Part shown: positions 19,851 through 28,980 of the stretch, piece after piece
Layout of the letters: the number at the start of each line of letters is the position of its first letter
How positions within the stretch are numbered: position 1 is the stretch's first letter
Assembly (NCBI GenBank): GCA_002695035.1
Contig: NZNU01000034.1
Coordinates: forward strand, 1 to 33,399
Direction: 5' to 3'
From: Micavibrio sp.
GTDB taxonomy: Bacteria; Pseudomonadota; Alphaproteobacteria; Micavibrionales; Micavibrionaceae
Length of the DNA: 33,399 nucleotides
Made by a program: the position numbers and the translations under genes
Notes under the pieces: model-generated
What the model was told of the DNA's origin: nothing
Databases searched by the model: none
What the model saw: the letters and a program-made list of their open reading frames with translations, nothing else

Positions 19851-20138
19851 GTGAAATTGTCTTTAACAGAGGCAGATAAAAAAAGGATACAGGCGGCGTT
19901 TCAGGTTGCTATTGAAAAGCATGAAAACGCAGACAAGCCAATTGAAGGCTTGCGAATTCGTTACAAATTTGATGATGCTGTTTTGCCTTGCACATTACGG
20001 CGTTTCTGGACGGCCCAAAGCATATATCCTGGATTTTTATCTCGAATAGAAAAAGGCATAGATTCTGGTCGCTATACCTTGGATGAATATGTGAACATGG
20101 TCCGCAACTTTGACTTAACAATAAAAATAGCAGCCTGA
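19851..20138 (+). CDS. Hypothetical 95-residue protein
   Basis: The product has a mostly helical, charged sequence (SLTEADKKRIQAAFQVAIEK at the start) with one central Cys and aromatic residues in RFWTAQSIYPGF. There is no signal peptide or membrane helix. The frame can start at GTG 19851 or TTG 19857; AGGTAGGTG just upstream suits the latter spacing slightly better. It lies 15 bases after the lipoprotein gene and 29 before the ABC exporter, so the three may be cotranscribed. I do not recognise a family. Confidence 0.6.
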   Translation: MKLSLTEADKKRIQAAFQVAIEKHENADKPIEGLRIRYKFDDAVLPCTLRRFWTAQSIYPGFLSRIEKGIDSGRYTLDEYVNMVRNFDLTIKIAA

Positions 20139-20167
20139 AAATAAAGTTCTCACTGCAGGTAAGGTAA

Positions 20168-21946
20168 ATGACCAGCCCCCAGATACAAACACCGTTTCAG
20201 TTTTTTAAACGCAGTTTGAGGGATCATAAATACAAAGTTACGGGGCTTTTCCTGTGCGAAACCCTGCAAGCAGCTTTTCTGCTTCTCCTCCCTTTTGTTA
20301 TCCGTGATCTTATCGATGCTGTGCAGGCTTACCGTCAGGGAACGGGGACGTCTATCTGGGCTGTCATTAACGAGCCATTCTGGCGTTTTGTATGCGTCAA
20401 TATCGGACTTGTATTCTTTTCACGTGCGACAGGTATTATACTGTTGTTTCTGGCGCCTGTTTATGGTGTCGAGCCACGCAGAAGGCTGATTGAGCATATG
20501 CAGGCCCATGCCTTTAACTTTTTCCAAAACAGGCAAAGCGGGGCGCTTGGTAATAAGATTCATCAAGCGGTGATAGGCCTTCGATTAGGCCTTTGGACAT
20601 TTGTTTTCCTGATCTGGCCTATCGCCATTAAATTTATTGTCGCCAGCATTCTTATCTTTATGGCCGATAAGGAAATGGGATTGGTACTAGGAGCCTGGTG
20701 TCTTGTCTATTTCGCGGTGGTTGCTAAGATAGCCTCCATCAAATACAAAATTGTCACCCGCATGTCGAATGAACGCTCGCGCATCACCGGCCTTGTCGTT
20801 GATATGGCCAGCAACATCCACTCGGTCAAAAGCTTTGCCAATGAGACATGGGAACAAGACAAAATAAACACCGCAATGACCCGTGAAATCCGTGAGGCAA
20901 AATTCTTTCAGTTTGCGCGCGAGGGCATGAGCTGGTTTTATTCGGCCATGAGTTTTGGCCTGATGATGGGCCTGTTATACATGGCGCTCAATGATTATGC
21001 TTCCGGTGACATCACAGTCGGGGACATCGCCTTTATTTTCTCGCTTGTCCTGCTGCTCATTGAACAGTGCCGGGGACTGAGCTTTACCTTTTCCGACTTC
21101 CTGGAATATATGGGACAGCTCCGTGACGGGGTGGACACCATTATGAAACAGCACACTCTGGAAGACAGTAAGCATGCGAAAGATATAAAGGTAGGCAAAG
21201 GACATATAGAATTTAAAGATTTACATTTTACTTATGGGAAAGATGCTGTCGAGCCTGTCTTTCGAGGTTTGAGTCTGGATATACCGGCAGGCCAGCGCAT
21301 TGGCCTTGTTGGCACAAGCGGGGCTGGTAAATCCACACTGGTCAACCTTCTAATGCGTTTTTATGACCTGGACAGCGGGGAAATCAAGATTGACGGTCAG
21401 GCTATTGCGACCCACACGCAAAGTTCACTCAGGAACCAGATAGCGGTTATCCCGCAAGACACGTCACTATTCCACCGCTCTTTACTTGAAAATATCAGAT
21501 ACGGGAAACTTGAGGCGAGTGACGAGGAGGTCATCGAGGCCGCCCGTGCCGCCCATATGCACGATTTTATCAAGCTCCTGCCCGACGGCTATGACACGAT
21601 GGTGGGGGAGCGGGGTTTAAAACTCTCAGGCGGGCAACGTCAGCGTATCGCGATTGCGCGCGCCATATTAAAGGATGCGCCAATCCTTATCCTGGATGAG
21701 GCGACCTCCGCACTGGACAGTGAATCCGAGGCTTTAATTCAGGATTCTCTGGAAGGCTTAATGAAGGGCAAAACGGTTATAGCAATTGCCCACCGCTTGT
21801 CCACAATTGCCAGCCTCGACCGCTTGATAGTTATGGAGAAGGGGCAGATCATTGAAGATGGCACGCATAATGCACTCCTCAAACAAAATGGCACTTATGC
21901 CCGGCTTTGGGCAATGCAATCGGGCGGTTTTTTGAAAGAGGAGTGA
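20168..21946 (+). CDS. ABC exporter, fused permease and ATPase
   Basis: The 592-residue half-transporter has an N-terminal six-helix type IV (ABCB-like) membrane domain (about 20-320) and a C-terminal ATPase: Walker A GTSGAGKST (about 381-389), Q-loop VIPQDTSLFHRS, signature LSGGQRQRIAIARA (about 486), Walker B ILILDEATSALD (about 507) and the H-loop AIAHRLSTIA. It should act as a homodimer, or with a partner, in the inner membrane. The substrate cannot be told; lipid, drug and peptide exporters share this layout. AGGTAAGG precedes the ATG. Its end converges with the orphan 270-residue gene. Codon usage is more GC-rich than in the upstream small genes. Confidence 0.93.
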   Translation: MTSPQIQTPFQFFKRSLRDHKYKVTGLFLCETLQAAFLLLLPFVIRDLIDAVQAYRQGTGTSIWAVINEPFWRFVCVNIGLVFFSRATGIILLFLAPVYGVEPRRRLIEHMQAHAFNFFQNRQSGALGNKIHQAVIGLRLGLWTFVFLIWPIAIKFIVASILIFMADKEMGLVLGAWCLVYFAVVAKIASIKYKIVTRMSNERSRITGLVVDMASNIHSVKSFANETWEQDKINTAMTREIREAKFFQFAREGMSWFYSAMSFGLMMGLLYMALNDYASGDITVGDIAFIFSLVLLLIEQCRGLSFTFSDFLEYMGQLRDGVDTIMKQHTLEDSKHAKDIKVGKGHIEFKDLHFTYGKDAVEPVFRGLSLDIPAGQRIGLVGTSGAGKSTLVNLLMRFYDLDSGEIKIDGQAIATHTQSSLRNQIAVIPQDTSLFHRSLLENIRYGKLEASDEEVIEAARAAHMHDFIKLLPDGYDTMVGERGLKLSGGQRQRIAIARAILKDAPILILDEATSALDSESEALIQDSLEGLMKGKTVIAIAHRLSTIASLDRLIVMEKGQIIEDGTHNALLKQNGTYARLWAMQSGGFLKEE

Positions 21947-21985
21947 TGTACTGACCTGGAGTTATCTGAAAATGCTGGGTCTATC

Positions 21986-22798
21986 TTACCCCGCCGCTTC
22001 GTCCAAGCGCTTTAAGAGGGCAATTTGCCTGTCCCAATGTTCCTTTGGGCTACTGGTTATCTTGCGCTGATATTCCGAGAGGCCGAGAAGGTCTATTTTT
22101 TCAGAAAGGCGGGCTTGCGAATAAAATTCCCCTGGCATATGAGACAGGAAGTCCTCTCCGTGCGTCATCAGCATCAACGCATCCTTGGAGGAAAGAAGGT
22201 TGTTATCCTGTAACTCTTTGACAAGCTTGTCGACCTCCTGTGGAGAGATATCGCGTATATTATATTTTGCGGCTATTTCGTTAAAAGAAAGATGGGGGCT
22301 GGAGGTGGTTTTCTCTACAGACACGTTTTCAGAGGCTGCGGCTATCTCCTGATCAGGTTGTACCTTTTCTGCATTCTGTGCTTCCTCCATAATCTCAACC
22401 ATGGCGGCGTGGAAATTGTTCAGATTTTCCATTTGCTGGTTATAAAAATCGTTCTGCTGACCATCATTGACCCGGGAGAGCATTAAACCTGTTTCAGCGT
22501 GCTTGGCAAAATCAAATAGGGATGCGCCATGCTGTTGCATATCCAGCCACTTATCAAAGCTTGGGATGGCTTTTTCCATGTCCAGGAGGTGAACTGGTGA
22601 GGCTGTTTTCCCATCTTTTGTTTGTATGGTTTCCGGGAAGTCCCCATTCTCCTGAGCCTCTTTCCTAGCGGCAATATTTTCCCTGAGGGCATCATAAGTT
22701 TCATTGTAATATGCCTCAAGGTGGGGGCGCATTGAGGGGTCGGAAAACATGTTTTTGTCGAAAGCAAAATTGAGGGTGGCTCCAGATATGGCGGTCAT
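21986..22798 (-). CDS. Orphan protein behind a sigma-54 promoter
   Basis: The 270-residue product starts MTAISGATLNFAFDKNMFSD. I chose this ATG because GGAAAGG lies seven bases upstream; the frame stays open further 5' (to 22966), but that part overlaps the promoter. The protein is acidic, mostly helical and soluble, with a Gln/Asn/Glu-rich middle and a C-terminal helical module containing DISPQEVDKLVKELQDNNLL. No signal peptide or catalytic motif is seen and I do not recognise the family. A near-perfect -24/-12 promoter lies about 52 bases upstream. Sigma-54 control in alphaproteobacteria is common for flagellar, nitrogen and envelope genes, but no such gene is adjacent. Confidence 0.7.
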   Translation of the reverse strand: MTAISGATLNFAFDKNMFSDPSMRPHLEAYYNETYDALRENIAARKEAQENGDFPETIQTKDGKTASPVHLLDMEKAIPSFDKWLDMQQHGASLFDFAKHAETGLMLSRVNDGQQNDFYNQQMENLNNFHAAMVEIMEEAQNAEKVQPDQEIAAASENVSVEKTTSSPHLSFNEIAAKYNIRDISPQEVDKLVKELQDNNLLSSKDALMLMTHGEDFLSHMPGEFYSQARLSEKIDLLGLSEYQRKITSSPKEHWDRQIALLKRLDEAAG

Positions 22799-22849
22799 GG
22801 GATGTCCTTTCCTGCGGTCATTACGTTTTAAAATCCAATAAATCATACG

Positions 22850-22865
22850 TGCAAAAATTGTGCCA
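22850..22865 (-). promoter_or_regulatory. Sigma-54 (RpoN) promoter
   Basis: On the minus strand TGGCAC, five bases, TTGCA, with the required GG-N10-GC spacing. It lies 52 bases before the chosen ATG of the orphan gene, leaving a leader of about 40 bases. By simple counting, such an 11-base match is expected about 0.02 times by chance in both strands of this window. Confidence 0.65.
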
Positions 22866-23216
22866 AAACGGAAGGCCTCGAGTTTTAATGGAAAGTTTAG
22901 GTAGTTAGTCCAGCACATGCCTACTAAAACAACTTGCAACGCCGTAGCAGGAAGTATGAATTGCACAACATGGTGATAATAAGCCTTGTACCTCTAATAT
23001 CATGAGCGATCATAGCTGCTTTTATCTTTGCAATATCTTAGACATACAGTTGTAGTTTATTATTAGGCCTTTATGGATTAGGGGTTATTAAAAAATTAGA
23101 CTCGATGGTTCTAAAAGTTTAAAGGTCAACCATTCAATTTTTGGTTTTTTAATTACGCCAATCGCTTTGCTGATAACTGCTCTATTTGGAAATTCTGAAG
23201 AAGCAAAAGAAGAAAA
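22866..23216. other. AT-rich gap between the orphan gene and tRNA-Thr
   Basis: No complete gene is visible here. The minus-strand frame continuing upstream of the orphan gene encodes a short hydrophobic segment (FILPATALQVVLVGMCW) but has no ribosome site. The right part contains a possible decayed plus-strand membrane gene, listed separately. An enhancer for the sigma-54 promoter could lie here, but I cannot name a site. Confidence 0.4.
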
Positions 23217-23238
23217 TGGTGCTGCCGAGAAGGATTGA
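23042..23238 (+). pseudogene. Possible remnant of a small membrane protein gene
   Basis: After a TAG at 23039, one frame encodes SLLLGLYGLGVIKK up to an A6 run at 23090-23095. With one extra A, the reading would continue into LDGSKSLKVNHSIFGFLITP and a hydrophobic helix ending in an acidic tail. The stop at 23236 falls inside tRNA-Thr on the other strand. There is no start codon. This could be a decayed gene or a chance frame in AT-rich DNA. Confidence 0.22.
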
Positions 23239-23291
23239 ACTTCCGACCTCACCCTTACCAAGGGTGTGCTCTACCACTGAGCTACGGCAGC
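23217..23291 (-). tRNA. tRNA-Thr (GGT)
   Basis: On the minus strand, 75 bases form a full cloverleaf with encoded CCA (23217-23219): acceptor GCTGCCG/CGGCAGC, D stem GCTC/GAGC, anticodon stem CACCC/GGGTG with loop TTGGTAA (anticodon GGT), and T loop TTCAATC. It is isolated and not in an rRNA or tRNA cluster. Confidence 0.96.
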
Positions 23292-23445
23292 ATGTTCCTT
23301 TAGATAAACGAACGGCGCTACGCTACAACAAAATGATTTTCAAGTCATCCCCTTTTTGCAGAGCAGGGCACAAAATCCTTTAAATTGGCGGTCATAAACG
23401 CTATGTTTTTATTTAACGTATAAAGATATGAACAGGGGCAAAAAC

Positions 23446-25203
23446 ATGGCCAAAAGTGCGAAAATTGATTTTCCAAAAACCTCGAGAATGGTCAACCCAT
23501 TTACACATGACGCCAATCTGGCGCGCTATCTGGAGGCTGTTTACCCCGGATTTTTAAAAGACAATCAAGACAGGCTGGAAAGTTATGGTGATTATGTCCG
23601 CACCGAGCTGGAGGCACAGGCCGAATACAGTGACCGTTATGCCCAGCCGGAAATAAAAGCCGTTCTGGACGACCCGTCAAACCCGACAGGCCGACGCAAC
23701 GAGATCATCCTTAATGACCGCTATAAGTCCTGTGAGCAAGAAATATACAGCCGTGGCTTTGTGGCAGATACTCTGAAAAATGATAAACCATCACCGCATA
23801 TGCTGGGGTTTCTGGCGCAATATATGACATCTTACAGCGATATCTCAGTCGGTTGCCCGCTGGCCATGACTCACCCGATTGCCCTGCTTCTGGCTTCCGG
23901 CAAAGTGCCGCAAGACATATCCCAAAAATTCCTGCCGCAATTTACGCGCATTGATGGAAAAACCGCAATTGGCGGAACATGGGCTACCGAAAAGCACGGG
24001 GGGAGCGATATTCCCGCCACGACCACAACGGCCACCGTGCAACAAGATGGGGCTTACCGTCTTGACGGGCATCAGTGGTTTGCCAGTGCGGCCGGTTTCG
24101 ACCGCTGGATCACCATTAAAACCGCGCGCACGGAAGATGGCGGCATCGGCCTGTTCCTTGTTCCCAAATACTTAAATGAGGACTGGGACGATGAGACGGC
24201 ACAGGAATTAAACCCGGTTTATATTTCCCAACTTAAAGACAAGATGGGAACAAAAGGGTTGCCCACCGCCGAGATTGAGCTGAGCGGCACAACGGCCTAT
24301 CAGCTGGCTGACGGGCAGGGTGGCTTGCGAATGATGATGGAGGGCCTAGGGTGTTCGCGTGTCCATAACGCAATGGCTGCGGCCGGTGTGATGCACAGGT
24401 CTTATGTGGAGGCGGTGTGCTGGACGTCCACGCGGGAAACATTCGGCAAGAACTTGATTGAGCGCGAAGGCATTCAGGAAGATATACTGAAACTTAAAAC
24501 GGAATGGCTTGCAGGGTCGGCACTGGCCTTTGAATCTGCGCGTACCTTTGACGCGTCCCTGAGCGATAAGGGCGACAAAAATGAACGCGCCTGGTTGCGT
24601 GTTGTGACAGCCTTGGCCAAATTTGCAACGGCTGAACGCGCGGTGGAAAGTTCGGCTCTTGCGCTGGAGCTTGTGGGGGGCTTGGGCTACACCAAAGATC
24701 ATGCCTTAGAGCGCATTTACAGAGATTCAATGGTGCTTCGCGTCTGGGAAGGACCAACTCATATTCAGGCGCGCGAACTGGCCGGTGTTCTGGCACATGG
24801 CGGGGCAGATGCCTTTATGTCGCGGATCGACACCGTTCTGGACGGATTAAGGGATAGGGCGGGCATGAAGCTGGAAACCACTCGCCTGACTGATTTAGCG
24901 ATTGAAATGGATACTTCGCTGAAAGCCTTTGCTGCCGCACCGGAAAAAAGCGAATTGGTCGCGCATCGATTTCTAAAAGCCATGTCAGATGTTCTGACCT
25001 ATGCCTTGCTGTGTGAGGAAGCGGCGCGGGAGCTGGACAGCGACAAAACGAAACAGCTTATCGCGCGCAATTATCATGACATTCATTACGGCGATAAAAT
25101 GCCTGTATCATTAGAAAAATCCGCACTTCATGAACATTTCACTGATGTCGTGAACGGCAAGCCTATCATTACAATTAACGCGCCAGACGCCACGCCAAAA
25201 TAA
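23446..25203 (+). CDS. AidB-like acyl-CoA dehydrogenase family protein
   Basis: FAD-dependent acyl-CoA dehydrogenase-fold protein of about 585 residues, longer than the 380-400 of classical members and similar in layout to the AidB/FadE-like group. Motifs include GGTWATEKHGGSDIPATTT, in the usual FAD/substrate position, LDGHQWFASAAGFDRW, GLGCSRVHNAMAAAGVMHRS and the C-terminal VGGLGYTKDHALERIYRDSM with VLRVWEGPTHIQ. I chose the ATG at 23446 because AGGGG lies eight bases upstream; the in-frame ATG at 23428 has no ribosome site. In E. coli, AidB is linked to alkylation resistance; whether this protein oxidises acyl-CoA or has such a role is open. It is followed by hairpins. Confidence 0.9.
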   Translation: MAKSAKIDFPKTSRMVNPFTHDANLARYLEAVYPGFLKDNQDRLESYGDYVRTELEAQAEYSDRYAQPEIKAVLDDPSNPTGRRNEIILNDRYKSCEQEIYSRGFVADTLKNDKPSPHMLGFLAQYMTSYSDISVGCPLAMTHPIALLLASGKVPQDISQKFLPQFTRIDGKTAIGGTWATEKHGGSDIPATTTTATVQQDGAYRLDGHQWFASAAGFDRWITIKTARTEDGGIGLFLVPKYLNEDWDDETAQELNPVYISQLKDKMGTKGLPTAEIELSGTTAYQLADGQGGLRMMMEGLGCSRVHNAMAAAGVMHRSYVEAVCWTSTRETFGKNLIEREGIQEDILKLKTEWLAGSALAFESARTFDASLSDKGDKNERAWLRVVTALAKFATAERAVESSALALELVGGLGYTKDHALERIYRDSMVLRVWEGPTHIQARELAGVLAHGGADAFMSRIDTVLDGLRDRAGMKLETTRLTDLAIEMDTSLKAFAAAPEKSELVAHRFLKAMSDVLTYALLCEEAARELDSDKTKQLIARNYHDIHYGDKMPVSLEKSALHEHFTDVVNGKPIITINAPDATPK

Positions 25204-25214
25204 AACTTGATTTA

Positions 25215-25240
25215 TTAGGATTTATTTCCTAATATATTTT
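25215..25240 (+). terminator. Small hairpin after the acyl-CoA dehydrogenase gene
   Basis: TTAGGA (25215-25220) pairs with TCCTAA (25227-25232), followed by TATATTTTT. The stem is AT-rich and weak; the stronger terminator is at 25270. Confidence 0.4.
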
Positions 25241-25269
25241 TCATCAACACCACGACTCCACGTATTTGA

Positions 25270-25310
25270 AGCCGCGAAGGGCACATGTCCCTCGTGGCTT
25301 TTTTGTTTTT
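25270..25310 (+). terminator. Strong rho-independent terminator
   Basis: AGCCGCGA, a bulged A, GGG, loop, CCC, TCGTGGCT, then TTTTTTGTTTTT. It isolates the dehydrogenase gene from the esterase gene that follows. Confidence 0.85.
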
Positions 25311-25342
25311 AAACTTTTTAAAATTTAAAAGGAGGCATATTC

Positions 25343-26680
25343 ATGTCACTACTTTCACTTGGCCGCGGCCTTGGCTCTGCCGCCATGCATATCAATGCGC
25401 CCCGTCCGGTTTTTTCATATATAACCGCCAAGGGTGATACCATTCCGGCAACTGTTCCTCTATCTGCAGTCGGCAATATTACAGAAGGCACAATAGTTGT
25501 CGAATATAGAGATGATAATCCGCGCTCATCCTCTGACGGGTATCAGAATATATTCTATCTGGGAACCAGCGGATCATCCAATCAGGTTGCACTGGTCAAA
25601 TATATGGCCAATGGCGAACTGCTATTCCGTGTGACGCGCAATAATACACATTACCTAAAATTTGACTATAAGCCCGATGCCATTGTCCCCGGGCGCACTA
25701 ACCGCATTGCGCTTTCATTCAAAGCCGGCGGTGTTGCTGTGGCGCTGAACGGCATTGTTATTGCCACCCATAACACTAATCTGATGCCAGCCTCATTCGC
25801 CGATGGGTTTGATATTGGGCAGTTGGCGCAAGGAGGCAATATTTTCGCCGGAGATATATCCGAATTTTCTTTTTATGATAAAGCCTTAAGCGTGCATGAT
25901 GTCCGCCGCCTGAGCCGCAAAACCGATATTGTTGATGCCGAATTTAGCGCGGCCCGCGATATTATTGCCTTTATGGGGCAATCCAACTCTCTGGGTGATG
26001 GCAGTCTTGTTGAGGCGCCGAGCTATACCCACGCGATAAAATTGCTGTCCAAAGATTTGTCGCAAGGCATAGAAAACTATATTGATCCTTATGGCTATGC
26101 CGCCAATCCCACTTTTGCAAACCTGTTTAATAGCACTAATAATAAATTCTCTTATGGCGGTGTTGTGTGTGATGCGGTGATGGGCATAACAGGGCGCGAA
26201 ACGGTGGCCCTGCCTGTTAATATGGGTGGCACTGGCCTTGTAGACCCGGCCAATTGGGGCGTGATTAGCGAGGTAACCGGCCAGTCGGTCATGAATGAAC
26301 GCAGCTACGCTGCAATTAAAACCTTGCAAACCGCACAGCAATTCGGAAACCTGAAAGCGGTTGTCTGGCATCAGGGGGAAACGGATGCGGCATCCGGCGT
26401 TTCGGGTGCAAATTATGCAAGCGTGTTGACTGATTTTTATAATGTCATACGAAGGCATGTGGGTAATGTGCCGATTATAACAATCGCGCTGCATGACGAG
26501 CCGCCAAGCGGTTACCTGACATGGAATGACATACAGACCGCGCAAAAGGCCTTTACGTATCCTAATCATACGGTGGTATCTGCGGAAGGAAAAGAGGCCC
26601 AATCCGGTAACGAAACTCATTTATCAGCGACCGGACTGATAGATTTGGGCGGTGATATAGCAGATGCTATAACGGCTTGA
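25343..26680 (+). CDS. LamG-like plus SGNH/sialate O-acetylesterase domain protein
   Basis: The 445-residue protein has two parts. Residues about 25-190 look like a concanavalin/LamG beta-sandwich (TEGTIVVEYRDDNPR near the start and FAGDISEFSFYDKALS, the typical last strand). Residues about 200-445 look like a carbohydrate-esterase SGNH domain: FMGQSNS with the nucleophile Ser, VVWHQGETDA, and the C-terminal catalytic His in ETHLSATG. This combination occurs in phage tail fibres or tailspikes and in secreted polysaccharide esterases. There is no clear signal peptide, which favours a phage-type or intracellularly assembled protein. AAGGAGG gives a very strong ribosome site. It stands alone between a strong terminator and the dcd-murA group, consistent with a moron or acquired gene. 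Confidence 0.75.
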   Translation: MSLLSLGRGLGSAAMHINAPRPVFSYITAKGDTIPATVPLSAVGNITEGTIVVEYRDDNPRSSSDGYQNIFYLGTSGSSNQVALVKYMANGELLFRVTRNNTHYLKFDYKPDAIVPGRTNRIALSFKAGGVAVALNGIVIATHNTNLMPASFADGFDIGQLAQGGNIFAGDISEFSFYDKALSVHDVRRLSRKTDIVDAEFSAARDIIAFMGQSNSLGDGSLVEAPSYTHAIKLLSKDLSQGIENYIDPYGYAANPTFANLFNSTNNKFSYGGVVCDAVMGITGRETVALPVNMGGTGLVDPANWGVISEVTGQSVMNERSYAAIKTLQTAQQFGNLKAVVWHQGETDAASGVSGANYASVLTDFYNVIRRHVGNVPIITIALHDEPPSGYLTWNDIQTAQKAFTYPNHTVVSAEGKEAQSGNETHLSATGLIDLGGDIADAITA

Positions 26681-26762
26681 ATGCCAGTCCCGCTTTTTTG
26701 TTGAGGAATCTCATAGTTTGCCTTATAAAGCCCTTTATATAGACAAAATGTTGAAGGGCTTT

Positions 26763-26933
26763 ATGAGCAACGCAGACGACAAACCGAAAAAGAACAAAGC
26801 GGCGTGGCGAGATAAACGTGCCGATGTCATGCGCGAAAATCTGAAAAAGCGCAAAATGATGCAGCGTGCCCGTAGTGAAATGGAAAAATCAGCAGATAAT
26901 GCGACAGATGAGACTAAGGGGGAAAATACATGA
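26763..26933 (+). CDS. Small basic protein upstream of dcd
   Basis: The 56-residue product is highly charged and helical ([20 protein letters not shown] at the start, then [19 protein letters not shown]). I chose ATG 26763, preceded by GAAGGGC; ATG 26748 is possible. Its stop overlaps the dcd start (ATGA), so the two are coupled. Small Lys/Arg-rich proteins of this kind are commonly found next to murA in alphaproteobacteria, but the function is unknown. Confidence 0.7.
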   Translation: MSNADDKPKKNKAAWRDKRADVMRENLKKRKMMQRARSEMEKSADNATDETKGENT

Positions 26934-27556
26934 GCGGACAAAAAGCATTAAAGGATATGCCGATGAGCGACCAGGATTTAAAACACGTACCCGGTATAAT
27001 GCCTGACCACTGGATCCGCGAACAAGCGCAAAATCACGGTATGATTGAGCCTTTTGCCGAGAAGCAAAACCGCGAAAAAAACGGGCAGAAAATCATCTCT
27101 TACGGCCTGTCTTCTTACGGATATGATGCCAAATGCGCCGATGAATTCATGATATTCACCAATGTTGATAATGCGATTGTCGACCCGAAAGCGTTTTCAC
27201 AACAAAGTTTCGTGGAACGAAAAACCGATATATGCGTTATACCCCCTAACAGCTTTGTTTTAACCCGCACTGTTGAATATTTCCGGATACCGAAAGATGT
27301 TCTGGTTGTGTGCTTGGGCAAAAGCACTTACGCGCGATGCGGACTTATTGTCAATGTCACGCCGCTTGAGCCGGGATGGGAGGGGCATGTAACGCTGGAA
27401 ATTTCAAACACAACGCCTCTACCGGCGCGTGTTTATGCGAATGAGGGGATTGCACAATTCCTCTTTTTTAAGGGATCTACACCCTGTGAGGTCAGCTATT
27501 CAGACCGCGGGGGCAAATATATGGGGCAACAAGGTGTTACATTACCAAGAACATGA
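26930..27556 (+). CDS. dcd: dCTP deaminase
   Basis: Converts dCTP to dUTP, the main source of dUMP for thymidylate in many bacteria. The 208-residue protein has the Dcd/dUTPase beta-fold with [49 protein letters not shown], and the active-site Glu in [19 protein letters not shown] followed by IAQFLFF. The length is slightly above the usual 185-193; the first 20 or so residues form a short extension. A later ATG at 26960 (MSDQDLKHV) would give family length, but the ATG at 26930 overlaps the upstream stop and GGGGGAA lies seven bases before it. murA follows 55 bases downstream. Confidence 0.95.
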   Translation: MSGQKALKDMPMSDQDLKHVPGIMPDHWIREQAQNHGMIEPFAEKQNREKNGQKIISYGLSSYGYDAKCADEFMIFTNVDNAIVDPKAFSQQSFVERKTDICVIPPNSFVLTRTVEYFRIPKDVLVVCLGKSTYARCGLIVNVTPLEPGWEGHVTLEISNTTPLPARVYANEGIAQFLFFKGSTPCEVSYSDRGGKYMGQQGVTLPRT

Positions 27557-27611
27557 TGCGACTGCACAAAAAACCGATAATATCATTTCAATTCCTGCTA
27601 ATGCTGATGCT

Positions 27612-28895
27612 ATGACTCAGTCATCGGGTCTTGAAAAAATCCGCGTGACAGGTGGCAAAACCATAAACGGTACAATTCGTATAAGTGGTGCAAAAAATTC
27701 AGCGCTGAAACTGATGTGCGCCACACTTCTGTCAGATGAAGCTGTGGAAATGACCAATTTGCCTGTCGCTTTACAGGATATTCAAACGCTTGCCGGAGTT
27801 TTACAGCAATTGGGTGTCGCTCTTACTTTACGTGAAGATAAAACAGGTACATTTCATGCGCGCGTGATAGACAAGCCCTTGGCGCATTATGATCTGGTGC
27901 GAAAAATGCGCGCCAGTATTCTGGTGCTTGGGCCTTTGCTTGCCAGATGTGGCTATGCCGAAGTATCTCTCCCCGGCGGTTGTGCGATAGGCACACGTCC
28001 CGTTGATCTTCACCTGATGGGAATGGAAAAAATGGGCGCAACCATTACATTGGAAGAGGGTTATGTGAAGGCAAAAGCCCCCGAAGGTGGATTGCAAGGA
28101 GCGGATATCACGTTTCCGGTTGTATCGGTTGGAGCGACTGAAAACAATATGATGGCCGCAACTTTGGCCAAAGGCACAACGCGGCTTATCAATGCGGCAC
28201 GTGAGCCGGAAATTGTTGATTTGGGCAACATGCTCAACGCAATGGGTGCAAAAATCACCGGGCTTGGCACGTCAACAATCACGATTGAAGGCGTTGAAAA
28301 GCTTCACGGCTGTACCCATGATGTTATTCCAGACCGTATTGAAACGGGAACATGGATGATTGCTGCTGCTTTAGCAGGTGGCACATTAAGACTGGAACAT
28401 ACCTCGCTTAACCTGGTTGAGGCGCTGGTCAAGCCACTTGAGAAAGCAGGTCTTGAAATTTCTGAAGAAGGCGATGCCATAATCGCGTCCCGAACAGACA
28501 AGCCCCTAAAAGGCACTGATATCATGACGGAGCCGCATCCCGGCTTTGCAACGGATTTGCAGGCGCAATTTATGACGATGCTGACTTTATGTGAGGGCGC
28601 AGGCATGGTTACAGAAACCATTTTTGAAAACCGTTTTATGCATGTGCCCGAGCTTGCAAGAATGGGCGCTGATATCACTGTTCAGGGAAATTCGGCGATT
28701 GTGCGCGGCGTAAAAAAACTGAAAGGGGCTGAAGTTATGGCGACAGACTTGCGTGCCTCGGCGTCTCTTGTGCTTGCCGGCTTGGTGGCCGAGGGAACGA
28801 CAACAGTCAACCGCATCTACCATCTTGACCGTGGGTACGAAAACCTCGTGGAAAAGCTATCGGCCTGTGGCGCGGATATTGAGCGTATTGCTTAG
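27612..28895 (+). CDS. murA: UDP-N-acetylglucosamine 1-carboxyvinyltransferase MurA
   Basis: First committed step of peptidoglycan precursor synthesis: transfer of enolpyruvate from PEP to UDP-GlcNAc. With the start at ATG 27612 the protein has 427 residues, matching the family at 418-430. The N-terminus is [20 protein letters not shown] and the catalytic Cys124 is in [13 protein letters not shown], the fosfomycin target. Asp is present in the [11 protein letters not shown] / [15 protein letters not shown]-terminal pattern. The frame remains open further 5', but that part overlaps dcd and is not family-like. No clear Shine-Dalgarno precedes the chosen ATG. Confidence 0.96.
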   Translation: MTQSSGLEKIRVTGGKTINGTIRISGAKNSALKLMCATLLSDEAVEMTNLPVALQDIQTLAGVLQQLGVALTLREDKTGTFHARVIDKPLAHYDLVRKMRASILVLGPLLARCGYAEVSLPGGCAIGTRPVDLHLMGMEKMGATITLEEGYVKAKAPEGGLQGADITFPVVSVGATENNMMAATLAKGTTRLINAAREPEIVDLGNMLNAMGAKITGLGTSTITIEGVEKLHGCTHDVIPDRIETGTWMIAAALAGGTLRLEHTSLNLVEALVKPLEKAGLEISEEGDAIIASRTDKPLKGTDIMTEPHPGFATDLQAQFMTMLTLCEGAGMVTETIFENRFMHVPELARMGADITVQGNSAIVRGVKKLKGAEVMATDLRASASLVLAGLVAEGTTTVNRIYHLDRGYENLVEKLSACGADIERIA

Positions 28896-28942
28896 CGCCT
28901 TTGCTGCTTCGCGACACAATATTTAATTGATTACCTAATAAA

Positions 28943-28975
28943 CTTCCCGTAACTCTTATGAAAAGGAGCGGGAGG
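28943..28975 (+). promoter_or_regulatory. Hairpin that pairs with the ribosome site of the next gene
   Basis: CTTCCCG (28943-28949) can pair with CGGGAGG (28969-28975), which contains the Shine-Dalgarno sequence proximal to the ATG at 28981. A second AAGGAG at 28963-28968 stays in the loop. The stem is seven pairs with one G-U, so control of translation is possible but unproven. Confidence 0.3.
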
Positions 28976-28980
28976 TTCTT

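Noticed and set aside
22799-22966. N-terminal extension of the orphan gene
   Set aside because: The frame is open, but the sigma-54 promoter lies within it and the ATG at 22798 has the only good ribosome site.
25886-26620. 244-codon minus-strand frame
   Set aside because: It is antisense to the SGNH esterase domain, whose catalytic motifs are intact on the plus strand.
27429-27611. Upstream extension of murA
   Set aside because: It overlaps dcd in another frame and does not resemble the MurA N-terminus, which starts just after ATG 27612.
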